Source of the DNA: Prosthecobacter debontii
GTDB lineage: Bacteria; Verrucomicrobiota; Verrucomicrobiia; Verrucomicrobiales; Akkermansiaceae
Direction: 5' to 3'
Assembly (NCBI GenBank): GCA_945869465.1
Contig: CAMBPB010000005.1
Coordinates: forward strand, 21,312 to 85,311
Length of the DNA: 64,000 nt
Shown: positions 28,919 to 37,157 of the stretch, one piece after another
How positions within the stretch are numbered: the first letter of the stretch is position 1
Layout: each line of letters opens with the position of its first letter
Translations under genes and position numbers: made by a program
Notes under the pieces: model-generated
Told to the model about the DNA's origin: nothing
The model's input: only the letters and a program-made list of their open reading frames with translations
The model's database searches: none

Positions 28919-30028
28919 ATGACGATTGACCGATATGCGAACCGCTTTGTGTGCGATCTGGTGGCCTACGAGCCCGGAAAGCCGATTGATGAAACCGCCC
29001 GCGAACTTGGCCTCGATCCCTCGCAGATTGTCAAGGTGGCCTCGAACGAAAATCCGCTCGGCCCCTCGCCCAAGGCCAAAATCGCCATGCGCGCCGCCCT
29101 TGACGAGGCGCACATCTATCCGGATGGCGGGGGTTACCGGCTGCGTTCCGCCATTGCGCAATCCGTGGGGCTGGACCTCAACCACGTCGTGCTTGGCAAC
29201 GGTTCCAACGAAATCATCGAACTGCTTTGCCACACGTTCCTGAACCGCGATACGGAACTCATCGCCGCCACGCATGCCTTCGTGGTTTACAAACTCATGG
29301 CCACGCTCTTCGGCGCGAAATACGTGGAAGTGCCCGATCCGGACTTCATCCACGATCTCGATGCGATGGCGGATGCCATCACCGAAAACACCCGCCTCGT
29401 TTTTATCGCGAATCCTAACAATCCCACCGGAACCATGGTGGACCAGGCGGCCATCGACCGCTTCATGGACCGCCTTCCGGAACAAGTGATCGCCGTGTTC
29501 GACGAAGCCTACATCGAGTTTCCCGCCGCGCCGCCGGATACGCTGCGTTATGTGCGCGAGGGCCGCAACGTTTGCGTGCTCCGGACCTTTTCCAAAATCC
29601 ACGGGCTGGCAGGTCTCCGCGTCGGCTATGGGCTGGCTCCCGCGCCTCTGGCCGCGCTGCTGCAAAAAGCCCGCCAGCCCTTTAATGTGAATGCCATCGC
29701 CCAGGCTGGCGCGCTGGCCGCTCTCACCGATACGGAACACACGGGCCAAACCCTGAAGCTAAACCGCGAGGGAATGGCGTTCTACGAAATGGCGTTCCAC
29801 CAACGCGGCCTTGAGTATGTGCCAAGCCACGCGAATTTCCTGCTCGTCAAAACGGGCGGCGGAGACCGCATCTTCCGCGACATGCTCAAACAAGGGGTCA
29901 TCGTCCGCGCCATGAGTAGTTACAAACTGCCCGAGTGGGTCCGCATCTCCATCGGCACCCCTGCACAAAACCTCCGTTGTCTCGAAGTGCTGGATTCCGT
30001 GCTCGCCGCCGCGGCAGTCCCGGTTTGA
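28919..30028 (+). CDS. hisC: histidinol-phosphate aminotransferase
   Basis: Encodes 369 residues of a fold-type I PLP enzyme acting in histidine synthesis on imidazole-acetol phosphate. Motifs include KVASNENPLGPSPKA, YPDGGGYRLR, GNGSNEIIELL, ANPNNPTG (PLP contact), VFDEAYIEF and RTFSKIHGLAGLRVGYG with the Schiff-base Lys, plus WVRISIGT near the C-terminus. hisB and hisH are 33 kb away, so the pathway is not one operon. The ATG at 28919 is chosen because similarity starts at TIDRYANRFV. Confidence 0.94.
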   Translation: MTIDRYANRFVCDLVAYEPGKPIDETARELGLDPSQIVKVASNENPLGPSPKAKIAMRAALDEAHIYPDGGGYRLRSAIAQSVGLDLNHVVLGNGSNEIIELLCHTFLNRDTELIAATHAFVVYKLMATLFGAKYVEVPDPDFIHDLDAMADAITENTRLVFIANPNNPTGTMVDQAAIDRFMDRLPEQVIAVFDEAYIEFPAAPPDTLRYVREGRNVCVLRTFSKIHGLAGLRVGYGLAPAPLAALLQKARQPFNVNAIAQAGALAALTDTEHTGQTLKLNREGMAFYEMAFHQRGLEYVPSHANFLLVKTGGGDRIFRDMLKQGVIVRAMSSYKLPEWVRISIGTPAQNLRCLEVLDSVLAAAAVPV

Positions 30029-30077
30029 CAGAACAATTTCGAGAGTCAAACTTCCGCCCCTTAGAGGAAGTCAACCC

Positions 30078-30455
30078 ATGGCAAACTTAGAAATCCCGAG
30101 CGCTCAAAGGGAATTCCGCTGCGTTCATTGCAACGGTAAAATCCTGATTCCCCGGGATCTTTCACCCACCACCGGGCCCTACCCCCATTGCACCGGAGTC
30201 ATCACCTCGCCGGCGATCGCGGTCGCCGCGCGGCTCAACGTCAGGGTGGATTCCGCGACCGGGCGCACCCTCTCCATCATCAATTGGCGCGGCGTCAAGG
30301 ATGCCCTCCCGATCACCCGCACCGCCACGGTGGAACTCAAATGGACCGGCGAACCGAGTGCGCCGGAGTTGGAAATCAGCCGCTTCATCTGCTGGGAGTT
30401 CCTGGGAACTGGGCGGCCAGGATGCGACTCCGACCGCTTCGACCAAGTGATCTAA
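30078..30455 (+). CDS. small protein with a degenerate zinc ribbon, unknown function
   Basis: Encodes 125 residues. The N-terminus (about 11-40) reads FRCVHCNGKILIPRDLSPTT, then GPYPHCTG: an expected CxxC...CxxC zinc ribbon in which one Cys is Tyr (YPHC). The remainder (about 50-125) is not recognised and its composition is less protein-like. It is followed by mnmE 4 nt later, so translation may be coupled. Either the gene is active with a three-Cys site or it is decaying. Confident that it is open, unsure it is functional. Confidence 0.55.
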   Translation: MANLEIPSAQREFRCVHCNGKILIPRDLSPTTGPYPHCTGVITSPAIAVAARLNVRVDSATGRTLSIINWRGVKDALPITRTATVELKWTGEPSAPELEISRFICWEFLGTGRPGCDSDRFDQVI

Positions 30456-30459
30456 CCGG

Positions 30460-31818
30460 ATGAACGCCCTACCGGACCCGCACCGCACCACGATCACCGC
30501 GGTCGCCACACCTCCCGGCATCGCCGCCGTCTCGATGGTGAGAATTTCCGGACCCGGGGCAATCCAGGTGGCGGACCGCGCCACCGATGGCAAGGTGTCC
30601 GCCCAAGCACCGCGAAGCAGCCGCCATTGCCGCGTCAGGGATGCCGAAGGCAGGACCATCGACGACGGCCTGATCACGGTTTTCCCGGGCCCTCACAGCT
30701 ACACCGGCGAGGACAGCGTCGAATTCACCGGTCACGGCGGCATCCTGGCGACCCAAGAGGTGTTAGGATGTTTCCTGGCCTGCGGTGCCGTGCCTGCGGG
30801 ACCGGGCGAATTCACCCGCCGCGCCTTCCTCAACGGCAAACTCGACCTGACCCAGGCCGAGGGCGTGATGGATCTCATTTCCGCCCAGACCCGCCTGTCC
30901 CTGCGCGCCGCACGCAGCCAACTCGATGGTGTGCTCGGCCGGCGGACGACGGCAGCCCGCGACCAATTGCTCGAAACCCTGGCTCATCTCGAAGCCTGGA
31001 TCGATTTCCCGGAAGAAGACATCGACCCGCAAACCGGCGCCTTGCTGCGTTCCAGTATCCAGGCGGTGCTCGACACCGTCGATTCCCTGTTAGCCACCGC
31101 GGACCAAGGGCGGGTCCTGCGCGAAGGCGTGCGGACCGTGATTTTCGGCGAACCCAACGTCGGCAAATCCAGCCTGCTCAATCGTTTGTTAGGCTTCGAA
31201 CGCGCCATCGTCAGCGATACCGCCGGCACCACCCGCGACACCATCGAGGAAACCATCAACCTGCACGGCATCCCGCTGCGCCTGGTCGATACCGCGGGCG
31301 TTCGCGCGGCGCTTGACCGCATCGAGGCGGAAGGCATCCAGCGCACGGTACGGCAGATCGAGGCCGCCGATATTTTGTTAGAGCTGGCGGATGCCAACAA
31401 GCCGAAGCCCGCCGACGCGGTGTTTCCTACATCGGCCGCGAAGCGCCTGCTCGTGCTCAACAAGCTCGATCTCGGCGAACACCCGTCATGGGCGGGCGTC
31501 GATGCGGTGCGCCTCTCCTGCAACACCGGCGAAGGCTTCGACATTCTTTCCAACACCATCCGCGACAGCCTGCATTTCAGCGAAGTCGATTGGGGGGAAC
31601 ACGCCGTGGCGATCAATGCGCGGCATCAGGCGAGTCTCATGCTTGCCCGCGTGGGATTGATCGCCGCGCTGGAGCTGCTGGAAAATCCGGCGAGCGACAC
31701 CGAACTCGCCGCCATCGATCTGCGCGAGGCGCTCGACGCCCTCGGCGAAATCCCCGGCCGGGTGGATACCGAGGACCTCTTGGGAGTCATTTTCAGCCGT
31801 TTCTGCATCGGCAAGTAG
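30460..31818 (+). CDS. mnmE: tRNA modification GTPase MnmE
   Basis: Encodes 452 residues. An N-terminal formyl-THF-binding domain (TITAVATPPGIAAVSMVRIS, GPHSYTGEDSVEFTGHGG), a helical domain, an embedded G domain with G1 GEPNVGKS (230-237), G3 DTAG (277-280) and G4 NKLD, and the terminal FCIGK. Together with MnmG it forms cmnm5U at wobble uridine. TTA leucine codons in it occur within the word GTTAG at 30762, 31089, 31188 and 31377. The ATG follows the upstream stop by 4 nt. Confidence 0.97.
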   Translation: MNALPDPHRTTITAVATPPGIAAVSMVRISGPGAIQVADRATDGKVSAQAPRSSRHCRVRDAEGRTIDDGLITVFPGPHSYTGEDSVEFTGHGGILATQEVLGCFLACGAVPAGPGEFTRRAFLNGKLDLTQAEGVMDLISAQTRLSLRAARSQLDGVLGRRTTAARDQLLETLAHLEAWIDFPEEDIDPQTGALLRSSIQAVLDTVDSLLATADQGRVLREGVRTVIFGEPNVGKSSLLNRLLGFERAIVSDTAGTTRDTIEETINLHGIPLRLVDTAGVRAALDRIEAEGIQRTVRQIEAADILLELADANKPKPADAVFPTSAAKRLLVLNKLDLGEHPSWAGVDAVRLSCNTGEGFDILSNTIRDSLHFSEVDWGEHAVAINARHQASLMLARVGLIAALELLENPASDTELAAIDLREALDALGEIPGRVDTEDLLGVIFSRFCIGK

Positions 31819-31907
31819 GTGGCCGCCGCGATGGAAAAAACCGTCGATTGTGCAATTCACGCGTCATTTCCTCGGTAAAGTCCGGTCCCGGCGACGCTTT
31901 GTATCGA

Positions 31908-34286
31908 ATGGTTCCCGACAAAAATCTCCGCTGCCGCCTGCGGCCTTGGTTTGGCCAAGCCGCCGCCGGCGGGATGCTGGGGTGGTGTTTGATCGGTTCC
32001 GCCGCGTCCGCCGATCCGGCAGCATCCTACAAAAAGGAGATCCTGCCGTTGTTGGAAAACCATTGTTTCGATTGTCATGGGGAAGGCCGCGCGAAGGGGA
32101 AATTCTCGATGGACAAGTTCAAGGACTTGCCCGCCCACCTCAATGACCGCAAACACTGGCTTGCCATCTGGCACAACGTCCGCAGCCAGATCATGCCGCC
32201 ATCCGACAAGGACCAGCTCGCCACCGCCGCGAAACAACAATTGCTCGCCTGGATCGAGAAGGACGTGTTCAAACTCGACCCCAAAAACCCGGACCCCGGC
32301 CGGGTGACCATCCGCCGCCTGAACCGCACGGAATATCAGAACGCTGTGTTTGACCTGCTAGGTGTGGAGTGCGACACCCGCGAGGTTTTCCCGGCCGACG
32401 ACACTGGCTACGGCTTCGACAACATCGGCGACGTGTTGTCGATCTCTCCGCTGTTAGTGGAGAAATACCTCACGGTGGCCGAGGAGGTGGTGGCGCAGGC
32501 CCTGCCCGAGGGCGCGGCGGCGCAGTTGCCGCGTGTGGTCATCCACGGCGGCGACTTCAAGGCGGCGGCCGATCCGAAAACCACCGGAAGCTGGCTGCCA
32601 TTCGCCACGCCGCAACAACTCCGGGTGGAACGGGAGATCGGCTGGGACGGTGACTATCAGGTAGAGGTCGAGTATGCCATCCGCGGCGCGTCCGAGGCGA
32701 CGACCGATGAGGCGAAGTTCCTGATTACCGCCGGCGGGGCCAAGGTGGGCGAAGTCACACTCGGCTGGGACCAGCGGCGGGTGATCGAACTCACCGGCAA
32801 GGTGCCGTTGAAAAAAGGCCGCCAGACTTTTGAAATCAATCTATCTCCCGCAAAAAGGCCGCTGCCGGCCGAGGAGGAGCTTTTCCTAACCGTCCAGCGG
32901 GTGGTCGTGCAAGGCCCGCTCGGCGGCGAACAGCGGGAATACGCCAAGGGTTACCGCATGATTTTCGTGGACGGTCCCGCGCCCGACGACAAGGAGGGCA
33001 AGGAACGCTACGCCCGCAAGATCCTGCGCGGTTTCGTGAGCCGCGCCTTCCGCAAGCCGGTGGACGAGCCGACCATCAACCGCCTGGTCGCGATCGTGAA
33101 TGAAGTCTCGCGGAAACCCGGGAAAAATTTCCAGGACGGCATCAAACAAGCCATCGCCACCTGCCTTGCCTCGCCGCGCTTTCTGTTCCGCGTGGAAATC
33201 CAGCCGGAGCCTAACAATCCCGCGAAAGTCGTTCCGCTCGACGAATATTCGCTCGCCTCGCGGCTGTCGTTTTTCATTTGGGGCTCGGTCCCGGATGACG
33301 AATTGCTGAGCCTCGCCTTCAACAACCAGTTGCGCGCCAATCTCCGGCGGCAGGTGGACCGGATGCTCAAGGACCCGCGCTCGCAACGCTTGGTGCGCAA
33401 CTTCGTCGGCCAGTGGCTCCAGGTCCGCGACGTCGAAACGGTGCCCATCAGCGCGAAACATATTCTCGGGCTCGACACCAACCGCGAGGCGGCGCGCAAG
33501 TTTGATCCGCGCCTTAGATCCGACATGCAGCGCGAGACGGAAATGTTATTCGATTTCATCCTGCGCGAGAACCGGCCTGCGGAAGAATTAATCTCCGCGC
33601 GTTACAGTTTCCTGAACGAGCGGCTGGCCGGGTTCTACGGCATCCGCGGCGTCACCGGAGAGCCTTTCCGCCTGGTGGATCTCACCGAGCATCCCGAGCG
33701 CGGCGGCTTGCTCACGCAGGGCTCCTTCCTGATGGTCTCTTCCAACCCGACCCGCACCTCGCCAGTGAAACGCGGGTTGTTCGTGCTCGATAACCTGCTG
33801 GGGGCCCCCCCCCCGCCGCCGCCGCCGGACGTGCCGAAACTCGAAGACTCCGCCAGCGGAGGAAATGCGAGCCCGACGATGCGCGAGATGATGGAAATCC
33901 ACCGCCAAAAGCCCGAATGCCGCAACTGCCACGCGCGGATGGACCCGATCGGATTGGGCCTCGAAAATTTCGACGCGCTCGGGCGATTCCGCACTCGGGA
34001 ACACGGCCAGGCCATCGATGCGTCCGGCAAACTGCTGACTGGTGAAACATTCGCCGATGTCGCGTCCCTCAAGGAAATCCTCGCGGTAAAGCGCAAACCG
34101 GATTTTTACCGCTGCCTTGCGGAGAAACTTCTCACCTATGCCATCGGCCGCGGCGTCGAATATTACGATTCCACCACCATCGACCAACTCACCGGCCGGA
34201 TGGAAAAAAACCATGGCAAAATGCGCGAACTTGTCCAAGGTATCGTCGAAAGCGCGCCCTTCCAGAAACGCCGGGGCGACGAATGA
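31908..34286 (+). CDS. Planctomycete/Verrucomicrobia-type c-type cytochrome protein (DUF1587/1595/1592/1588/1585)
   Basis: Encodes 792 residues. The signal sequence (about 1-36) is followed by a heme-binding CFDCH (53-57) in a PSCyt1-like domain, DUF1587 (VTIRRLNRTEYQNAVFDLLG), a beta-rich insert, DUF1595 (ILRGFVSRAFRKPVDEPTIN), DUF1592 (SPRFLFRVEIQPE and YSLASRLSFFIWGSVPDDEL), DUF1588 with a second heme motif CRNCH (671-675) in a KPECRNCHARMDPIGLGLEN context, and DUF1585 (EKLLTYAIGRGVEYYD). Periplasmic by its signal. Its biochemical role is not established; electron transfer is inferred from two CxxCH sites. The open frame extends back into mnmE, but the ATG at 31908 starts the signal. A C-run around 33807-33818 encodes part of a Pro repeat. 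The stop overlaps the DUF1552 gene. Confidence 0.9.
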   Translation: MVPDKNLRCRLRPWFGQAAAGGMLGWCLIGSAASADPAASYKKEILPLLENHCFDCHGEGRAKGKFSMDKFKDLPAHLNDRKHWLAIWHNVRSQIMPPSDKDQLATAAKQQLLAWIEKDVFKLDPKNPDPGRVTIRRLNRTEYQNAVFDLLGVECDTREVFPADDTGYGFDNIGDVLSISPLLVEKYLTVAEEVVAQALPEGAAAQLPRVVIHGGDFKAAADPKTTGSWLPFATPQQLRVEREIGWDGDYQVEVEYAIRGASEATTDEAKFLITAGGAKVGEVTLGWDQRRVIELTGKVPLKKGRQTFEINLSPAKRPLPAEEELFLTVQRVVVQGPLGGEQREYAKGYRMIFVDGPAPDDKEGKERYARKILRGFVSRAFRKPVDEPTINRLVAIVNEVSRKPGKNFQDGIKQAIATCLASPRFLFRVEIQPEPNNPAKVVPLDEYSLASRLSFFIWGSVPDDELLSLAFNNQLRANLRRQVDRMLKDPRSQRLVRNFVGQWLQVRDVETVPISAKHILGLDTNREAARKFDPRLRSDMQRETEMLFDFILRENRPAEELISARYSFLNERLAGFYGIRGVTGEPFRLVDLTEHPERGGLLTQGSFLMVSSNPTRTSPVKRGLFVLDNLLGAPPPPPPPDVPKLEDSASGGNASPTMREMMEIHRQKPECRNCHARMDPIGLGLENFDALGRFRTREHGQAIDASGKLLTGETFADVASLKEILAVKRKPDFYRCLAEKLLTYAIGRGVEYYDSTTIDQLTGRMEKNHGKMRELVQGIVESAPFQKRRGDE

Positions 34287-35677
34287 GAACTCCCTCACCC
34301 CAATCTAACATCATGAGCTCTCGCCTCACCGGCACGAACCGACGCGGCTTCCTCCGCGGATTTGGCGCGGCACTTGCCCTGCCGGCGTTGGAATCCTTCC
34401 GCCCGCTGCTAGCCGCCGGAGCGCAGCGCGCCATCGGCACCACCGCCAGCGGCGCGCCATTGCGGATGGCCTGGCTCTATATTCCCAACGGAGTGAACAT
34501 GGAACTGTGGCGGCCCAAGGGCAGCTCCTCCAAATACCAGGCGGGGGAGACCTTCAAGCCGATGGCAGCCCTCCGCGACGACTTCCAGATTTTCACCGGT
34601 TTCGAGCAAAAAAACGCCATGGCCGGCGGCGACGGTCCCGGCGACCACGCCCGCGGGGTGGCCACCTTCCTCACCTCCGCGCGAGCCCGCAAGACCGCCG
34701 GCTCGGATATCAGCCTCGGGATTTCCGCCGACCAAGTCGCCGCGCAGGCCGCGCAAACCCTGACCCGCCTGCCTTCGCTGGAACTCTCCGCCGATGGCGT
34801 GCGCAAGGCTGGCAACTGCGATTCCGGCTATTCGTGCGCCTATCAGTTCAACCTGTCCTGGCGCTCGGAAACCCAGCCGATGACGCCCGAGTCCAACCCG
34901 CGCGCGGTGTTCGAGCGGCTCTTTGGCGCGGGCGGATCCAAGGAGCGCGCCGACAGCCTTGGCCAGCGTTACGCGTCGAAGAAGTCGGTGCTCGATTTCG
35001 TGCAACAGGATGCCAAGGCCCTTCACAAACACCTGGGTCGTGCCGATCGTCACAAGCTCGATGAATACCTAACCGGCGTGCGCGAGATCGAGCGCCAGAT
35101 TGAAAAAGCGGAAGCCCTGGGACTCCCGCGCGATCCGGGCGTTCCCGCACCCGACGACAAGCCCGGAACCTATCAGGAACAACTCCGGCTGATGATGTAC
35201 ATGATGGTGCTGGCTTTCAAAACCGACTCCACCCGCATATCCACCTTCCTCATGGCGCATGACGGCAGCAACCGCAGCTTCCCGGAAATCGGCGTCTCGG
35301 AAGGACATCACAACATTTCCCATCACCAGGGGAAAGCCGGCAACCTTGAGAAAATCGCCAAGATCGATTACTTCTACATGGAGCAACTCGCCTATTTCCT
35401 CGACAAGTTGAAGCACACGCCGGACGTCGATGGCAAGTCACTGCTGCACAACTCGATGATTGTTTACGGCGGCTGTATTTCCGATGGGAACCGTCACAAC
35501 CACGACGACCTGCCGATTCTCGTCGCGGGCCATGCCGGTGGCGCCTTCAGTCCCGGCGGTCACGTGGAACTCGGTGACAACGTCCCCTTGTCCAACCTCC
35601 ACCTTAGAATGTTAGATGAGTTCGGGGTGAAAACCCCGCGCTTCGGCGACTCAAGCGGCTCGCTGCGCAAAGTGTGA
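34283..35677 (+). CDS. DUF1552 domain protein, Tat-exported
   Basis: Encodes 464 residues. A twin-arginine signal (NRRGFLRGFGAALALPALES) is followed by the DUF1552 body (GAPLRMAWLYIPNGVNMELW, FQIFTGFEQKNA, GDGPGDHARGVATFLT, then a DSGYSCAYQFNLSWRS block and NSMIVYGGCISDGNRHNHDD). Family function is unknown; the fold resembles sulfatase or alkaline phosphatase-like hydrolases, though that is inference. The start codon overlaps the upstream stop (ATGA), so it is translationally coupled to the DUF1592 gene, and the pair works together in Planctomycetes and Verrucomicrobia genomes. An internal ATG at 34313 (MSSRLTGT) is also possible. Confidence 0.9.
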   Translation: MRTPSPQSNIMSSRLTGTNRRGFLRGFGAALALPALESFRPLLAAGAQRAIGTTASGAPLRMAWLYIPNGVNMELWRPKGSSSKYQAGETFKPMAALRDDFQIFTGFEQKNAMAGGDGPGDHARGVATFLTSARARKTAGSDISLGISADQVAAQAAQTLTRLPSLELSADGVRKAGNCDSGYSCAYQFNLSWRSETQPMTPESNPRAVFERLFGAGGSKERADSLGQRYASKKSVLDFVQQDAKALHKHLGRADRHKLDEYLTGVREIERQIEKAEALGLPRDPGVPAPDDKPGTYQEQLRLMMYMMVLAFKTDSTRISTFLMAHDGSNRSFPEIGVSEGHHNISHHQGKAGNLEKIAKIDYFYMEQLAYFLDKLKHTPDVDGKSLLHNSMIVYGGCISDGNRHNHDDLPILVAGHAGGAFSPGGHVELGDNVPLSNLHLRMLDEFGVKTPRFGDSSGSLRKV

Positions 35678-35693
35678 GACAGTCCCGCGGGTG

Positions 35694-35772
35694 GCCCGGG
35701 CATCTTGCCCGAAGGCTTCTTTATGCGCCAAACAAGCGGTGAAACGACGAGTGTTGGTGAGACGCCAACACT
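35694..35772. repeat. dispersed repeat copy plus hairpin between convergent genes
   Basis: GCCCGGGCATCTTGCCC (35694-35710) is the exact reverse complement of 13862-13878. A second hairpin, AGTGTTGG-TGAGACG-CCAACACT (35750-35772), follows. Both lie in the 103-nt gap between converging genes and could end transcription from either side, although no T-run follows. Confidence 0.7.
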
Positions 35773-35780
35773 TCATGTTT

Positions 35781-37118
35781 TCACGGTTCCTCGGTCTGCT
35801 CCTCATTTGCGGGCGGCACGGCGAGGGGTGGAGTCACCGCTTCGATGGGTGGAATGGTCGCCTGGCCGGGCGGTCTGGCAATGAGCCCGCCGGGAAGTTG
35901 TTGAACGGAACCGGCATCGGCGGCCGGAGGCGGAGTGGCTTTGGCGATGAGTTGCTCGCGCTCTTTCAACAGTGCATCCACGGTGCTCTTGCCCACTTCG
36001 AACGTGCGCCCGGCAAAGGCCTTTTCCTTGGCGATTTTTTCAGTGAGGGCTTTGAGTCGATCGGTGAAGGCGGTGTCCTTGGTCTTGGCGTCTTCGGGTT
36101 TTTCACCATCCTCCTTCTTGCGCTCCTTCGGCAGCTCTGCGGTGACGGAAACGGTGAGCCGCAGATTGTCGCCGGCGGGAGGCTGCGGATTTGCCGGATC
36201 CACAACCGGTGGCGGACCACTTGGCTTGACGGGCGTGATGGTTAGAACATAGGTGAATCCTTCGAAGGTCTCGATCACGGCATTGCGCCTGCCAGTGGGA
36301 TCGGCGCGATCGGCGATTTTATCGGCGGCAACCACATCCTCGAAACGGGCGTAGGCGAACAGGCTCTTGAGCGGGGCCGCCACGGTGGCGTCGAGCACTT
36401 CGTTGCCGAGGGCACCTTCGAGCTTGAACTCGGCCTCCTCGGTCTCGCGGGTCAGCTTCCAGGCGGGCTCGTCCTTGGCCTTTTGGCTGAGGGTGATGGA
36501 TTTGATTTTTTCCGGGCTGATGAAGTCCGTGGCGAGCCAGCGGGGCACTTCCGCGCTGACCGACGGGAACATCTCGCCCACCGCATAGAATCCGGAGGTG
36601 TCGGCATGGTTGCGGATGTAGCGGCCGACGGCATTGGGTCCGCCCATGGGCGAGGGTTCGGCGGCGGTTTCGATGTTCTTGCCGAGGGAAACCTTGGCGA
36701 GTTGCTTGCCCGCGGCGTCCGTGAAGGTGGCTGTTAGGCCGCGCTCGCCGGCTTTGGTGGCGGCTTCGTCCATGCCGAAACGCGGCGCGAACGAGGGGCC
36801 GGCTTCCATGCCGCGGGTCACCTTGAGTTCGCCGAGCGTGCGAATCAAGTCATTGACATAAGTGCCGTTGGCCGGATAGCCGTCGCGCTGGGCGACGGTC
36901 CACTTGCCTTCTTTTTTGGCAAGCGTGACCGCACCGTCGGCACCTTGGATCTCGACGGCCGAAACCTCATTGCCGGGGAACGACTCAAACAGTTTTTGCC
37001 CCGGCTCGCGCGAGGTGGCGCTCTGGGTCGTGTCTTTTTGCGTGAGCTTGATGGCAGTCACTGCCCCGCCAAGGGCGATGGCGATGACCCAGAGGATGAT
37101 GACCTGACGTTTGTTCAT
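35781..37118 (-). CDS. DUF4340 domain protein of a Gld-like ABC system
   Basis: Encodes 445 residues. One N-terminal membrane helix (NKRQVIILWVIAIALGGAV), then tandem beta-rich repeats with the DUF4340 pattern (FPGNEVSAVEIQGADGAVTL, KKEGKWTVAQRDGYPANGTYV, KIKSITLSQKAKDEPAWKLT). The C-terminal part is a Pro- and Glu/Lys-rich, probably coiled tail. Last in an operon after ATPase, permease and GldG-like genes, with 39 nt before it. DUF4340 proteins are periplasmic partners of such transporters; the substrate is unknown. Confidence 0.85.
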   Translation of the reverse strand: MNKRQVIILWVIAIALGGAVTAIKLTQKDTTQSATSREPGQKLFESFPGNEVSAVEIQGADGAVTLAKKEGKWTVAQRDGYPANGTYVNDLIRTLGELKVTRGMEAGPSFAPRFGMDEAATKAGERGLTATFTDAAGKQLAKVSLGKNIETAAEPSPMGGPNAVGRYIRNHADTSGFYAVGEMFPSVSAEVPRWLATDFISPEKIKSITLSQKAKDEPAWKLTRETEEAEFKLEGALGNEVLDATVAAPLKSLFAYARFEDVVAADKIADRADPTGRRNAVIETFEGFTYVLTITPVKPSGPPPVVDPANPQPPAGDNLRLTVSVTAELPKERKKEDGEKPEDAKTKDTAFTDRLKALTEKIAKEKAFAGRTFEVGKSTVDALLKEREQLIAKATPPPAADAGSVQQLPGGLIARPPGQATIPPIEAVTPPLAVPPANEEQTEEP

Positions 37119-37157
37119 GTTAGGAAGGATTTAAAAGTTGAGATCTGGAATTTGAGA

